Source: Candidatus Aenigmatarchaeota archaeon | Lineage (GTDB): Archaea; Aenigmatarchaeota; Aenigmatarchaeia; GW2011-AR5; WALA01 | Length of the DNA stretch: 8,253 nt | Assembly: GCA_015522745.1 (NCBI GenBank) | Contig: WALQ01000052.1 | Coordinates: 1 to 8,253 of the forward strand | Direction of reading: 5' to 3' | In this document: one piece after another, positions 1-5,984 of the stretch | Layout of the letters: the number at the start of each line of letters is the position of its first letter | Numbering within the stretch: position 1 is the first letter of the stretch | Translations under genes and position numbers: made by a program | Notes under the pieces: generated by a model | The model's database searches: none | The model's input: the letters and a program-made list of their open reading frames with translations, nothing else | Told to the model about the DNA's origin: nothing

Positions 1-10
1 AAATAAAGTT

Positions 11-355
11 ATGAAAATCGCTATAGATACCAATATGCTCATGGCAACTATTCAGTTCAAGGTTGATATATTTGATGAACTCCGACGAATTGGATATACA
101 GATTTCATGATTTTATCTGGCTCATTGGACGAATTAAAAAAGATAAGAGGATCTAAAATCGTCATACATCTGATCGATGATATGATAAAACGAGGAAAAA
201 TCAAAGTCATTGAATCGACCGGTCCCGTGGATACAGAGCTCATATCACTTGGTATACCCATAGCAACCAATGACCGCGAGCTCATAAGACGTGCAAAAGA
301 CCAGAAAATAAAGGTTGTTCGCCTAAGGCAGAAAAAATACCTGGAAGAAGAATGA
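11..355 (+). CDS. PIN-domain RNase-like protein (archaeal Fcf1/VapC9-type)
   Basis: Predicted small (114 aa) PIN-domain metal-dependent ribonuclease. The N-terminus IDTNML (residues 5-10) is the first PIN motif with metal-binding Asp6. Glu41 in the helix after strand 2, Asp74 and the ATND motif with Asp88 (residues 85-88) complete the acidic set expected of an active site. The C-terminal LRQKKYL (105-111) is typical of the archaeal single-domain PIN group related to Fcf1/Utp24 and annotated VapC9. That group is conserved beside Rpo7 and aIF2-gamma and is usually not paired with an antitoxin; none is seen here. This favours a housekeeping RNA-processing role, possibly rRNA maturation, but that is inference from context. 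The length is near or slightly below the family norm. The ATG at 11 is the first start available, and a TAA at 4-6 could be the stop of an upstream gene. The gap to Rpo7 is 53 nt. Confidence 0.85.
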   Translation: MKIAIDTNMLMATIQFKVDIFDELRRIGYTDFMILSGSLDELKKIRGSKIVIHLIDDMIKRGKIKVIESTGPVDTELISLGIPIATNDRELIRRAKDQKIKVVRLRQKKYLEEE

Positions 356-362
356 AAAAAGG

Positions 363-370
363 TTTTAAAA
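363..370 (+). promoter_or_regulatory. Possible TATA box upstream of rpo7
   Basis: TTTTAAAA preceded by an A/G-rich stretch (356-362) resembles an archaeal BRE-TATA pair. It lies about 42 nt before the rpo7 ATG. A start about 25 nt downstream would leave a short leader that keeps the strong Shine-Dalgarno GGAGGAG at 397-403. The PIN gene may still be co-transcribed, so this could be an internal promoter. Confidence 0.4.
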
Positions 371-408
371 CTTTAGTTATAATTATTTAGAAGTCTGGAG
401 GAGATAAA

Positions 409-960
409 ATGTACAAACTCATTACAATTGAGGATAAGGTTAGGGTTGACCCAAAGAATTTCAATTTAGACATAAAAGATGCTGTCAAAAAGAGCCTCCA
501 AGATACGGCAGAATCAAAATTGGATTCGGACTACGGGTTTTTGCTCTCCGTGAACGACATACTTGAAATAGGTGAAGGAAGGATATATCCTGGTGATGGA
601 GCAATCTACTACAACGTCAGATATCGAATGCTCACATTCGTTCCAGAGGTGAATGAAATCGTCGAGGGTGAAATTGTCGACGTTGCATCCTTTGGAGCAT
701 TCGTAAGAATAGGTCCTATAGACGCCATGGCACATATCAGCCAGTCAATGGATGACAAAGTCATGTTTGACAAGAAAAACTCAATTTTTGTCGGAAAGAA
801 AACGAAGAAAACGCTTAAAGAAGGAGACATAGTCAGAGCAAGAATTGTGAGTGTCAGTCTCTCGAAAAACGAGAAAAAGGTCGCGCTCACTATGAGGTCA
901 AAGTGGCTTGGAAATGTGAAATACATAGAACAACTTAAAAAGAAGGTGAAGAAGAAATGA
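409..960 (+). CDS. rpo7: DNA-directed RNA polymerase subunit Rpo7 (RpoE1)
   Basis: Archaeal RNA polymerase stalk subunit, orthologous to eukaryotic RPB7. With Rpo4 it forms the stalk that binds emerging RNA and helps promoter opening. The 183 aa match the usual length. Residues 1 to about 80 form the N-terminal tip/RNP domain, beginning MYKLITIEDKVRV, with the conserved IGEGRIYPGDG segment near 53-63. Residues about 82-165 form an S1/OB RNA-binding domain, with GEIVDVASFGAFVRIGP (87-103) followed by DAMAHISQ. A Lys-rich tail ends the protein. The ATG at 409 has a very strong Shine-Dalgarno GGAGGAG (397-403) with 5-nt spacing. The stop overlaps the Spt4 start (ATGA at 957-960), so the two are translationally coupled. 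The neighbours (PIN, Spt4, S24e, S27ae) are the standard archaeal context for this gene. Confidence 0.97.
   Translation: MYKLITIEDKVRVDPKNFNLDIKDAVKKSLQDTAESKLDSDYGFLLSVNDILEIGEGRIYPGDGAIYYNVRYRMLTFVPEVNEIVEGEIVDVASFGAFVRIGPIDAMAHISQSMDDKVMFDKKNSIFVGKKTKKTLKEGDIVRARIVSVSLSKNEKKVALTMRSKWLGNVKYIEQLKKKVKKK
945..949 (+). promoter_or_regulatory. Shine-Dalgarno site for spt4 inside rpo7
   Basis: GGTGA lies 7 nt before the ATG at 957, within the Lys codons at the end of rpo7. It supports translation of the very short Spt4 frame from the overlapping ATGA. Confidence 0.6.
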
Positions 961-1136
961 CATTAAGAGCGTGCCGTGATTGCAAAAGAATAATAACAGG
1001 CACTGTATGTCCAGTGTGTAAGACTAGCAACACCACGACAAACTTTCAGGGAGTCATGATAATATTTGATGCAACTTCAGAAATTGCTCAAAACCTTGGT
1101 ATAACTGCACCAGGAAAGTACGCTATAAAGGTATGA
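957..1136 (+). CDS. spt4: Transcription elongation factor Spt4 (RpoE2)
   Basis: A 59-aa zinc protein that pairs with the NGN domain of Spt5 (archaeal NusG) to hold the RNA polymerase clamp closed during elongation. The translation starts MTLRACRDCKRI. Two CxxC knuckles, Cys6/Cys9 and Cys18/Cys21, build the zinc ribbon. The segment VMIIFDATSEIAQNLGI (33-49) matches the conserved archaeal Spt4 stretch around 'D..S.IA..LGI' that forms the NusG contact strand, and the ending GKYAIKV is typical. Length is normal for archaeal Spt4 (about 60 aa), so the gene is easily missed by a length cut-off. It overlaps rpo7 by 4 nt (ATGA) and is followed after 10 nt by S24e, in the conserved rpo7-spt4-S24e-S27ae order. 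Confidence 0.95.
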   Translation: MTLRACRDCKRIITGTVCPVCKTSNTTTNFQGVMIIFDATSEIAQNLGITAPGKYAIKV

Positions 1137-1146
1137 GGGATAGAAA

Positions 1147-1452
1147 ATGAAAGCCGAAATAATTGAAAAAAAGGAAAATAAAATATTTGAGAGAGAAGAA
1201 ATAAAGGCCATTCTGAAACATGTCGGAGCTCCGACACCGAGTTTGGCATCCGTTCAGGGATTCATGGCAAAATTGCTCGGGACCGAGCCAAAGCACATAG
1301 AAGTGGCGAGTGTAAAGAGCCTGAAAGGTGCGGATGAGGCCGAAGCGTTCATCATATTTTGGAAAAATAAGGAAGTTGAAGACTTGACAAAACCCAAGGA
1401 AGAACCAAAATCTGAGGAGAAAAAATCCAATGGTGATAAAAATGCCAGCTGA
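1147..1452 (+). CDS. rps24e: Small ribosomal subunit protein S24e
   Basis: Archaeal/eukaryotic-type 30S ribosomal protein. The 101-aa product has the S24e core: an opening strand (MKAEIIEKKEN), the conserved signature GAPTPSLASVQ (27-37) followed by a helix (residues about 33-44), and the IEVASVKSLKG...AEAFIIFW strand pair (51-72). Residues from about 76 to the end are a Lys/Glu-rich tail of low complexity, probably disordered and longer than the core needs. The ATG at 1147 follows GAGGGA at 1135-1140, which overlaps the spt4 stop, so the two are probably coupled. The last 11 nt overlap the S27ae start at 1442. Membership of the transcription/ribosome operon is the standard archaeal arrangement. 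Confidence 0.93.
   Translation: MKAEIIEKKENKIFEREEIKAILKHVGAPTPSLASVQGFMAKLLGTEPKHIEVASVKSLKGADEAEAFIIFWKNKEVEDLTKPKEEPKSEEKKSNGDKNAS
1432..1437 (+). promoter_or_regulatory. Shine-Dalgarno site deciding the S27ae start
   Basis: GGTGAT, a full match to the archaeal anti-Shine-Dalgarno, lies 4 nt before the ATG at 1442. It overlaps the earlier in-frame ATG at 1430, so translation should begin at 1442. The site sits inside the S24e tail. Confidence 0.7.
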
Positions 1453-1672
1453 TCAAACACAAAAAAAAGAAAAGAAATCACAGAAAGCACGTCCGCATTC
1501 AAAGAAAAAACATGCAAAAGTTCAGGTATGGAAAATCTACGAAGTTAAAGATGGAAAAGTGGTTAGAAAGAACGAATCATGCCCACGATGTGGAACAGGA
1601 ACATTTCTAGCAAAATATAAGAACAGGGTATATTGCGGAAAATGTGGATGGAGCAAAATATTGAAGGAGTGA
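1442..1672 (+). CDS. rps27ae: Small ribosomal subunit protein S27ae
   Basis: Zinc-ribbon protein of the 30S subunit, the archaeal counterpart of the ribosomal half of eukaryotic ubiquitin-S27a. The 76-aa product ends in the C4 zinc ribbon: CPRC (Cys47, Cys50) and CGKC (Cys65, Cys68), with the connecting GTGTFLAKYKNRVY strand. VWKIYEVKDGKVVRKN (29-44) is the usual strand leading into it. The first 26 residues or so (MPADQTQKKEKK...) are an unusually Lys-rich N-terminal extension; many archaeal S27ae start close to the strand region. The start is placed at 1442, not at the in-frame ATG at 1430, because the GGTGAT site overlaps 1430. The gene overlaps S24e by 11 nt and is the last gene of the operon before a T-rich terminator. 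Confidence 0.94.
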   Translation: MPADQTQKKEKKSQKARPHSKKKHAKVQVWKIYEVKDGKVVRKNESCPRCGTGTFLAKYKNRVYCGKCGWSKILKE

Positions 1673-1709
1673 CATTCATATTGTTCTCGAAATCGAATTT
1701 TCTAAAATA

Positions 1710-1740
1710 TTTTTCAACTTTTTCATAATTCATTTTTTTT
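1710..1740 (+). terminator. Triple oligo-T archaeal terminator after S27ae
   Basis: Three T-tracts (1710-1714, 1719-1723 and eight Ts at 1733-1740) follow the S27ae stop by about 40-65 nt with no GC-rich hairpin. This is the expected form of an intrinsic archaeal terminator for the plus-strand operon. It lies in the convergent gap with gltX. No comparable T-run is seen for the minus strand, where only a four-T stretch occurs. Confidence 0.65.
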
Positions 1741-1762
1741 GTAAATTCATACCCGCGAACCT

Positions 1763-3418
1763 CTATCTATGCGAAAATATGGCATTTATTGAATTTTTCT
1801 TTATTTTTTCTATCTTAACAAATCCAAATCGTTCGAATTGAACAATTTTTCCGACTTTTTCATTCAGAACATTCTTCTCTGCGAATCCTGTGACATATCC
1901 ATCTTGTGTCAGAATCGACGCCGTTATGTGACTCTGCGGAACCCAATGAATCTTTGGTATTGGTTCTAATTTCTTCCCCGCATATTTGCTCTTCTTTCCA
2001 AGTATGACATTAAAGAGGTCTTTCAAACGAACCTTTGAATCTTTGTACTTCTCATAATCCTCACGAGATATGTAAAATGTCCTTGTAATCTTGAACTTTC
2101 TCTTCCCGAGATTGCTTCTTGGATGGCAAGGGAGCTCAAATGACTTCATGGGAACTTTGTCCATAGTTATTTTTATCGGGTCTTTCACAAAGAAAAATCT
2201 CTTTGTAAGTGGGTCTATTATCTTTCTGTTGTACGCAGCGAGATTATCGAGTGAAATGGAGACATCAGATGGTTTTGGCCCTATCTCAAGTATAAGTTTT
2301 GTTATTGTTTCTGGAAGAAATCCACGCCTTCTCAATGAGCGTATCGTTCCAAGACGTATGTCATCCCAACCAGTAAATTCATGTGTTCGAATTCCTTCAC
2401 GTATTTTTGACTTGCTCATTACCATATCACTCATTGAAAACCTTCCAACTATTATTGTGACGGGATACTTCCACCCCAAGTGTTGATAAAGATAACGCTG
2501 TTTTATCTCATTCGTGCTGTGTTCCTGCCCGCGAAGTATGTGAGTAATGCCAAGGAGGTGGTCGTCTATTCCAGATGCAAGATTGTAAAGTGGCCATAAG
2601 TGTTCTTTTTTAATGAGTGGATGTTTTGGATGATCCACAATTCTAAATGCAGGCCAATCTATGACTGCTGGATTTGTGGCATCTAAATCGGTTTTTATCC
2701 TGAGGACGGCTTCACCTTCTTTGTACTTATGCTCTTTCATCTTCTTCCATCTCTTCAATTGCTCACTTATTGGAAGGTCTCTGCATGGACAAGGTTTTCG
2801 TTTGTCGCGGTATTCCCTCCACTTATCACCACACGTACATACGTATGCCTTTCCGGATTTGATGAGCTCCTCGGCATACTTCTTGTATATATTCAGGCGC
2901 TTTGATGAGTAGTACTTTTTGTCCCACTTTATACCAAGCCACTTCAAGTCCTCCTCTATCCATTTGTAGAATTTTTTCTCCGGGGTTTTTACCTTTGGGT
3001 CAGTATCATCGAATCGGAGTATAAATTTTCCCTTGTATTTCTTAGCATAAGTATAGTTAAGTATGGCAGGTCGTGCATTTCCTATGTGTATCGCACCGTC
3101 TGGATTGGGAGCCATTCTGACAACGAATTTACCAACGCGAGCTCCTGGGAGTTCGGGCAACCCCTTGCGCTCTTCGCGCTTTTTCTCTTTGAATCCGCCA
3201 ACTTTGAAGAGCTCCTTTTTCTGCTTTGATGGCGTCATTTTGTTTATTGATGCGCAAACTTTCTCGACTTCAAAACGGACCTTCAAGACACTTGAACGAA
3301 GTTCTGGATGAGAACCGAGAATTGCACCGAGAATGGACTTTGGGTTTGTTTTTCCTCCATGAATTATAGCATTGTGAAGGGCAACTTTTTTAATTTCTTT
3401 CAACATTTCATCATTCAT
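1763..3418 (-). CDS. gltX: Glutamyl-tRNA synthetase (archaeal type)
   Basis: Class I aminoacyl-tRNA synthetase that charges tRNA-Glu. In archaea it often also charges tRNA-Gln with Glu for later amidation. The 551 aa match archaeal GluRS length. Residues 1-90 are the helical archaeal N-terminal extension. The Rossmann catalytic core starts at RMAPNPDGAIHIGN (101-114), with HIGN as the HIGH signature, and continues through LRFDDTDP (134-141). A zinc-binding insert has Cys194/Cys196 and Cys210/Cys212. The second signature is MSKSK (334-338). The C-terminal part (from about 400) is the beta-barrel, GlnRS-like anticodon-binding region typical of archaea, unlike the helical bacterial form. The start at 3418 follows GGTG at 3424-3427. 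It lies 49 nt downstream of tdk on the same strand and is convergent with S27ae. Confidence 0.96.
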   Translation of the reverse strand: MNDEMLKEIKKVALHNAIIHGGKTNPKSILGAILGSHPELRSSVLKVRFEVEKVCASINKMTPSKQKKELFKVGGFKEKKREERKGLPELPGARVGKFVVRMAPNPDGAIHIGNARPAILNYTYAKKYKGKFILRFDDTDPKVKTPEKKFYKWIEEDLKWLGIKWDKKYYSSKRLNIYKKYAEELIKSGKAYVCTCGDKWREYRDKRKPCPCRDLPISEQLKRWKKMKEHKYKEGEAVLRIKTDLDATNPAVIDWPAFRIVDHPKHPLIKKEHLWPLYNLASGIDDHLLGITHILRGQEHSTNEIKQRYLYQHLGWKYPVTIIVGRFSMSDMVMSKSKIREGIRTHEFTGWDDIRLGTIRSLRRRGFLPETITKLILEIGPKPSDVSISLDNLAAYNRKIIDPLTKRFFFVKDPIKITMDKVPMKSFELPCHPRSNLGKRKFKITRTFYISREDYEKYKDSKVRLKDLFNVILGKKSKYAGKKLEPIPKIHWVPQSHITASILTQDGYVTGFAEKNVLNEKVGKIVQFERFGFVKIEKIKKNSINAIFSHR

Positions 3419-3445
3419 TTAAACACCTTATATAAATTAGTAACG

Positions 3446-3455
3446 AAAATATAAA
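3446..3455 (-). promoter_or_regulatory. Candidate TATA box for gltX
   Basis: On the minus strand the tdk-gltX gap reads CTTTTTTATATTTT, with the TATA-like core centred about 33 nt before the gltX ATG. That spacing matches other promoters in this window. The same T-rich run could also act as a terminator for tdk, so gltX may have its own promoter, be read through from tdk, or both. Confidence 0.45.
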
Positions 3456-3467
3456 AAAGTAGAAAGA

Positions 3468-4202
3468 TTATATCAATTTTGGCTTTTTAATCTGTTCATC
3501 CAAAATAGAGGCGAACCTCTCATAAAACTTCTCATCTATGGGAACATTCTTAATGCTCGGATTTGGCCTTCCAGGAACTTCGTGATGCTCATTGCACCTT
3601 GCAACATACTTGTCATCCGCCCCTATGACGATAGTTGGGTCAGAATAATTTGCCGGTTTCCCGTTTATAAGACGTTGCGTCTTCGTTGCCTCACGACCGC
3701 ACTTTCGGCATATAGACTTAAGTTTTATTATGTCATCTGCATATGCGAGAAGATACGGCATTGTTCCAAATGGCTCTCCACGAAAGTCAAGATTAAGACC
3801 GGAAACGACAACCTCACGCTTTTCATCAACGAGCCTTCGACACACATCAATGATTTTTTTGTCAAAGAACTGAACTTCATCTATGCCCACAACGTTAACC
3901 CTTCGACCGAATTTTTTCAAATGTTCGTCGAATTTATGAACGTATTTAAATATTTCAAGAGCTCCTTTTTCATCCACGGGAACTGCTATTGTAGGAAATT
4001 TTGACCCCGTGTGGGATATTATGTAACGTCCTACACCTTCACTGTCGCCATAGCGCTTGTCAAACATAGGTTTGAACGAAACTGTTATCTTCCCGCCAAT
4101 GACAGCAGAATCAAGATGCTCTATAAGCCGGGCAGTTTTCTTGGAATACATTGGGCCTGTTATAACAATAAGTCTTCCTATGTTTTTGTCTGGAAAATAC
4201 AT
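3468..4202 (-). CDS. tdk: Thymidine kinase (type II, TK1-like)
   Basis: Phosphorylates thymidine to dTMP with ATP in pyrimidine salvage. The 244-aa product has the TK1 layout: a P-loop GPMYSKKT (16-23), a Walker B/catalytic segment VVGIDEVQFF (104-113) with Glu109 as likely base, and the lid containing zinc ligands Cys165/Cys168 (CRKC) and Cys203/His206. The thymidine-binding lasso YSDPTIVIGADDKY (186-199) lies between them. The P-loop is atypical: Lys21 stands where the family usually has the Gly before the catalytic Lys. The length is longer than many bacterial TKs (about 190-220 aa) because of extra residues at about 45-100 and the C-terminal tail. The ATG at 4202 follows GGTGG (4207-4211). 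Presumably first gene of a tdk-gltX unit. Confidence 0.93.
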   Translation of the reverse strand: MYFPDKNIGRLIVITGPMYSKKTARLIEHLDSAVIGGKITVSFKPMFDKRYGDSEGVGRYIISHTGSKFPTIAVPVDEKGALEIFKYVHKFDEHLKKFGRRVNVVGIDEVQFFDKKIIDVCRRLVDEKREVVVSGLNLDFRGEPFGTMPYLLAYADDIIKLKSICRKCGREATKTQRLINGKPANYSDPTIVIGADDKYVARCNEHHEVPGRPNPSIKNVPIDEKFYERFASILDEQIKKPKLI

Positions 4203-4231
4203 CGAACCACCACAATTATAATAACAAAAAA

Positions 4232-4243
4232 GAAATTTAAAGT
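4232..4243. promoter_or_regulatory. Shared bidirectional TATA element, tdk / methyltransferase
   Basis: The 71-bp divergent gap holds one clear TATA-like block, GAAATTTAAAGT, whose AAATTTAAA core (centre 4237) can be read in either direction. It is 35 nt from the tdk ATG and 37 nt from the methyltransferase ATG, the same spacing as other promoters here. Both genes have GGTG-type Shine-Dalgarno sites (4207-4211 minus; GTGGT 4264-4268 plus) downstream of it. No second TATA candidate as good is seen in the gap. Confidence 0.55.
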
Positions 4244-4273
4244 AATTCGCAAAATTATCGTAAGTGGTAAAAA

Positions 4274-4807
4274 ATGAAATTCTTCCACAAGAACATTGTC
4301 GTTGAATCGTGTGATGGGGTATATTTCCCCCGGGAAGATTCTGAAATGTTCGCAGATTTTCTTGATGGAATTGACATCAAAGGTAAGCACGCGCTGGACA
4401 TCGGATGCGGAACAGGACTGTTATCTGTGATAATGGGGAAAAAAGGAGCTCATGTTGTTGCAACGGACATCAATGCAAGGGCTGTTCGGTGCGCACTCAA
4501 AAACGCAAGAGAAAACAACGTTAAGGTCAACGCCGTTCTCACAGACGTTTTTGACAGTCTCGGCTCGTTTGACATAATTATTTTCAATTCACCGTACCTT
4601 CCGCCAGGTAAAGAGAATGATGTTATGTGGACGAACGAAAGATCAATAGAAAAGTTCTTTATGGAGTTCAGGAAGCACTTGAACAAGAATGGTCGCGCGT
4701 ACATTCTTGTGTCGTCGTTGACACGTATTCAAGTTGGTGGAAAAATCGTATCCACAAGTAAACTCGATTTTGAAGAGCTCAAAATAGTTGAATTGACAGG
4801 AATATAA
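4274..4807 (+). CDS. HemK/Mtq2-like class I SAM-dependent methyltransferase
   Basis: Small Rossmann-fold methyltransferase of 177 aa. The N-terminal VYFPREDSEMFADFL (16-30) parallels the 'VYxPxEDSxLL' segment of archaeal/eukaryotic Mtq2 (HEMK2), which methylates the Gln of the GGQ motif in release factor aRF1/eRF1. Motif I is LDIGCGTG (41-48), the acidic end of motif II is Asp65 in VVATDIN (61-67), and motif IV is NSPY (105-108), where the family usually has NPPY. There is no separate N-terminal substrate-recognition domain as in bacterial PrmC, which fits Mtq2. Archaeal Mtq2 works with Trm112; no such gene is in the window. Another amino-methylase substrate remains possible. The ATG at 4274 is served by GTGGT at 4264-4268. 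It is divergent from tdk, and the TGS GTPase starts 34 nt after its stop. Confidence 0.82.
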   Translation: MKFFHKNIVVESCDGVYFPREDSEMFADFLDGIDIKGKHALDIGCGTGLLSVIMGKKGAHVVATDINARAVRCALKNARENNVKVNAVLTDVFDSLGSFDIIIFNSPYLPPGKENDVMWTNERSIEKFFMEFRKHLNKNGRAYILVSSLTRIQVGGKIVSTSKLDFEELKIVELTGI

Positions 4808-4816
4808 AATTTATAT
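4802..4816 (+). promoter_or_regulatory. Candidate TATA region for the TGS GTPase
   Basis: The A/T-only run ATATAAAATTTATAT overlaps the methyltransferase stop and is centred about 33 nt before the GTPase ATG at 4842. GGGTG at 4830-4834 is the matching Shine-Dalgarno. The gene could be read from this promoter, from the upstream gene, or both. Confidence 0.4.
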
Positions 4817-4841
4817 CAAAATCATTTTTGGGTGTAATGAA

Positions 4842-5645
4842 ATGCCAGTGAACTTCACCGCCGAGTATCTTAAAGCAGAACAAAAATTTTTGAATGCAAA
4901 AACGACAGAAGAGAAGATAGTGTATTTAGAGGAGATGATACGCGTCTGTCCGAAACACAAGGGCGCTGAGAATTTGCTTGCACAACTCCATGCAAAACTT
5001 GCCAAGCTAAAACGAGAGGTTGAACGCGCGAGCAAAAAGAACGGTGGCAAAAGGGAGGGAATTCGAAAAGAGGGTGACGCCCAAGTGTGCCTCGTGGGAG
5101 ACGTAAATGTTGGGAAGTCGAGCATCCTGAAGAAAATAACAAACGCGGACCCTGAAATAGATGAGTACCCATACACGACTGTGCAACCAGAAATTGGAAT
5201 GATGGATTACAATGGCGTCAAGATACAAATAGTTGAAATACCTAGCACGTTCCGCCCGGAGTATATGGCAATAGCAAGAACGGCTGACCTTGTAGCAGTT
5301 GTTTACAATGGCTCGCACAAGCACATTGATTCCGTGCTTGATTCAATGTACATAAGAACGAAGAGAGTTCACATAAACGTAAACGACAATGTGGAACGAA
5401 TTAAAAACAAAATATGGAAATCACTGAATTTGATAATAGTGTACACAAAAAATGGGAAAGACACATCTCCAATGGCATTGAAAAAAGGTTCCATTGTGCG
5501 CGATTTCACGCTCCATATACACAAAGATTTCGTGAAAAATTTCTGGTACGCTCGATTGTGGCGTGGCAGCAAGGAAAAGCAAGTCGGTCTCAATTACATT
5601 CTCAAAGACAGAGATGTTGTAGAAGTAAAAACAAAAATGAAATGA
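4842..5645 (+). CDS. Compact TGS-domain GTPase-like protein (DRG/Obg-related)
   Basis: A 267-aa protein of the DRG/Obg-like TGS group, whose members are mostly linked to ribosomes or translation. Residues 3-66 are the helical N-terminal region (VNFTAEYLKAEQKF, then CPKHKGAENL) seen in prokaryotic TGS GTPases. The G domain has a clear P-loop GDVNVGKS (86-93), a switch I threonine pair YPYTT (109-113), and a G3 equivalent VEIPS (131-135) in which the usual DxPG reads ExPS. After that only about 60 residues separate G3 from the TGS domain (about 197-265: LIIVYTKNGKD, then IHKDFVKNFWYARLW, LKDRDVVEVK). No NKxD (G4) or SA (G5) motif is found; NVND at 179-182 is the nearest. Relatives are generally about 320-370 aa, so the loss is internal. 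The ATG at 4842 is preceded by GGGTG. A three-helix membrane protein follows 30 nt later. Confidence 0.85.
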   Translation: MPVNFTAEYLKAEQKFLNAKTTEEKIVYLEEMIRVCPKHKGAENLLAQLHAKLAKLKREVERASKKNGGKREGIRKEGDAQVCLVGDVNVGKSSILKKITNADPEIDEYPYTTVQPEIGMMDYNGVKIQIVEIPSTFRPEYMAIARTADLVAVVYNGSHKHIDSVLDSMYIRTKRVHINVNDNVERIKNKIWKSLNLIIVYTKNGKDTSPMALKKGSIVRDFTLHIHKDFVKNFWYARLWRGSKEKQVGLNYILKDRDVVEVKTKMK

Positions 5646-5675
5646 TATTTAAAATTTTGTAGAGGTAATATAAAT

Positions 5676-5984
5676 ATGGACGCAGGAATGCTTGTCAGTC
5701 CGACCATGCTCGCAATATGGAACGTGATAAAGGCGAATCAACTTCTTCTCATTGTTATATTCGTTGTTTTCCTTGTGGCAGCAAAAAAACTCTTCAATAT
5801 ATTGATGAGCTCGATAACAATTGCCATAATATCTGCGCTGTTTCCGTTCTTTCTCAATAAAATCGGGTTTTCCATGCCAACGGACTTCAACACAATACTT
5901 TACTTCATGATACTCGGTGTTGCACTCTATATAATATATCACATCATACGCGGAATATTCAAGATAGGAAAATTGTTCAAATGA
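5676..5984 (+). CDS. Small membrane protein with three predicted helices
   Basis: I do not recognise a family. The 102-aa product has a short polar start (MDAGMLVSPT) and three hydrophobic segments at about 22-37, 43-60 and 72-92. A charged pair (KK, 37-38) lies after the first and a basic tail (RGIFKIGKLFK) after the last, consistent with a small integral membrane protein with a positively charged cytoplasmic end. There are no catalytic motifs or cysteines. The ATG at 5676 has GAGGT at 5662-5666 with 9-nt spacing. It starts 30 nt after the TGS GTPase stop and is probably in the same transcript; a TATA-like ATTTAAAATTT in the gap is too close to the ATG to fit the spacing of the other promoters. 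It converges on the 6006-6611 gene. Confidence 0.75.
   Translation: MDAGMLVSPTMLAIWNVIKANQLLLIVIFVVFLVAAKKLFNILMSSITIAIISALFPFFLNKIGFSMPTDFNTILYFMILGVALYIIYHIIRGIFKIGKLFK

Noticed and set aside
1254..1517. Minus-strand open frame across S24e
   Set aside because: It is the antisense shadow of S24e/S27ae, has low-complexity Phe/Ser-rich content and lacks a ribosome site.
2091..3311. Plus-strand open frames inside gltX (2091-2486, 2661-2912, 3063-3311)
   Set aside because: They lie opposite a well-conserved GluRS and have no expression signals or family resemblance.
3430..3437. TATATAAA-like run as the gltX promoter
   Set aside because: It is only about 15 nt before the ATG, so transcription would begin inside the gene; the element at 3446-3455 fits better.
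5376..5387. NVND (residues 179-182) as a G4 NKxD motif of the TGS GTPase
   Set aside because: It matches only N and D, lacks the Lys, and is followed almost at once by the TGS entry helix, leaving no room for G5.
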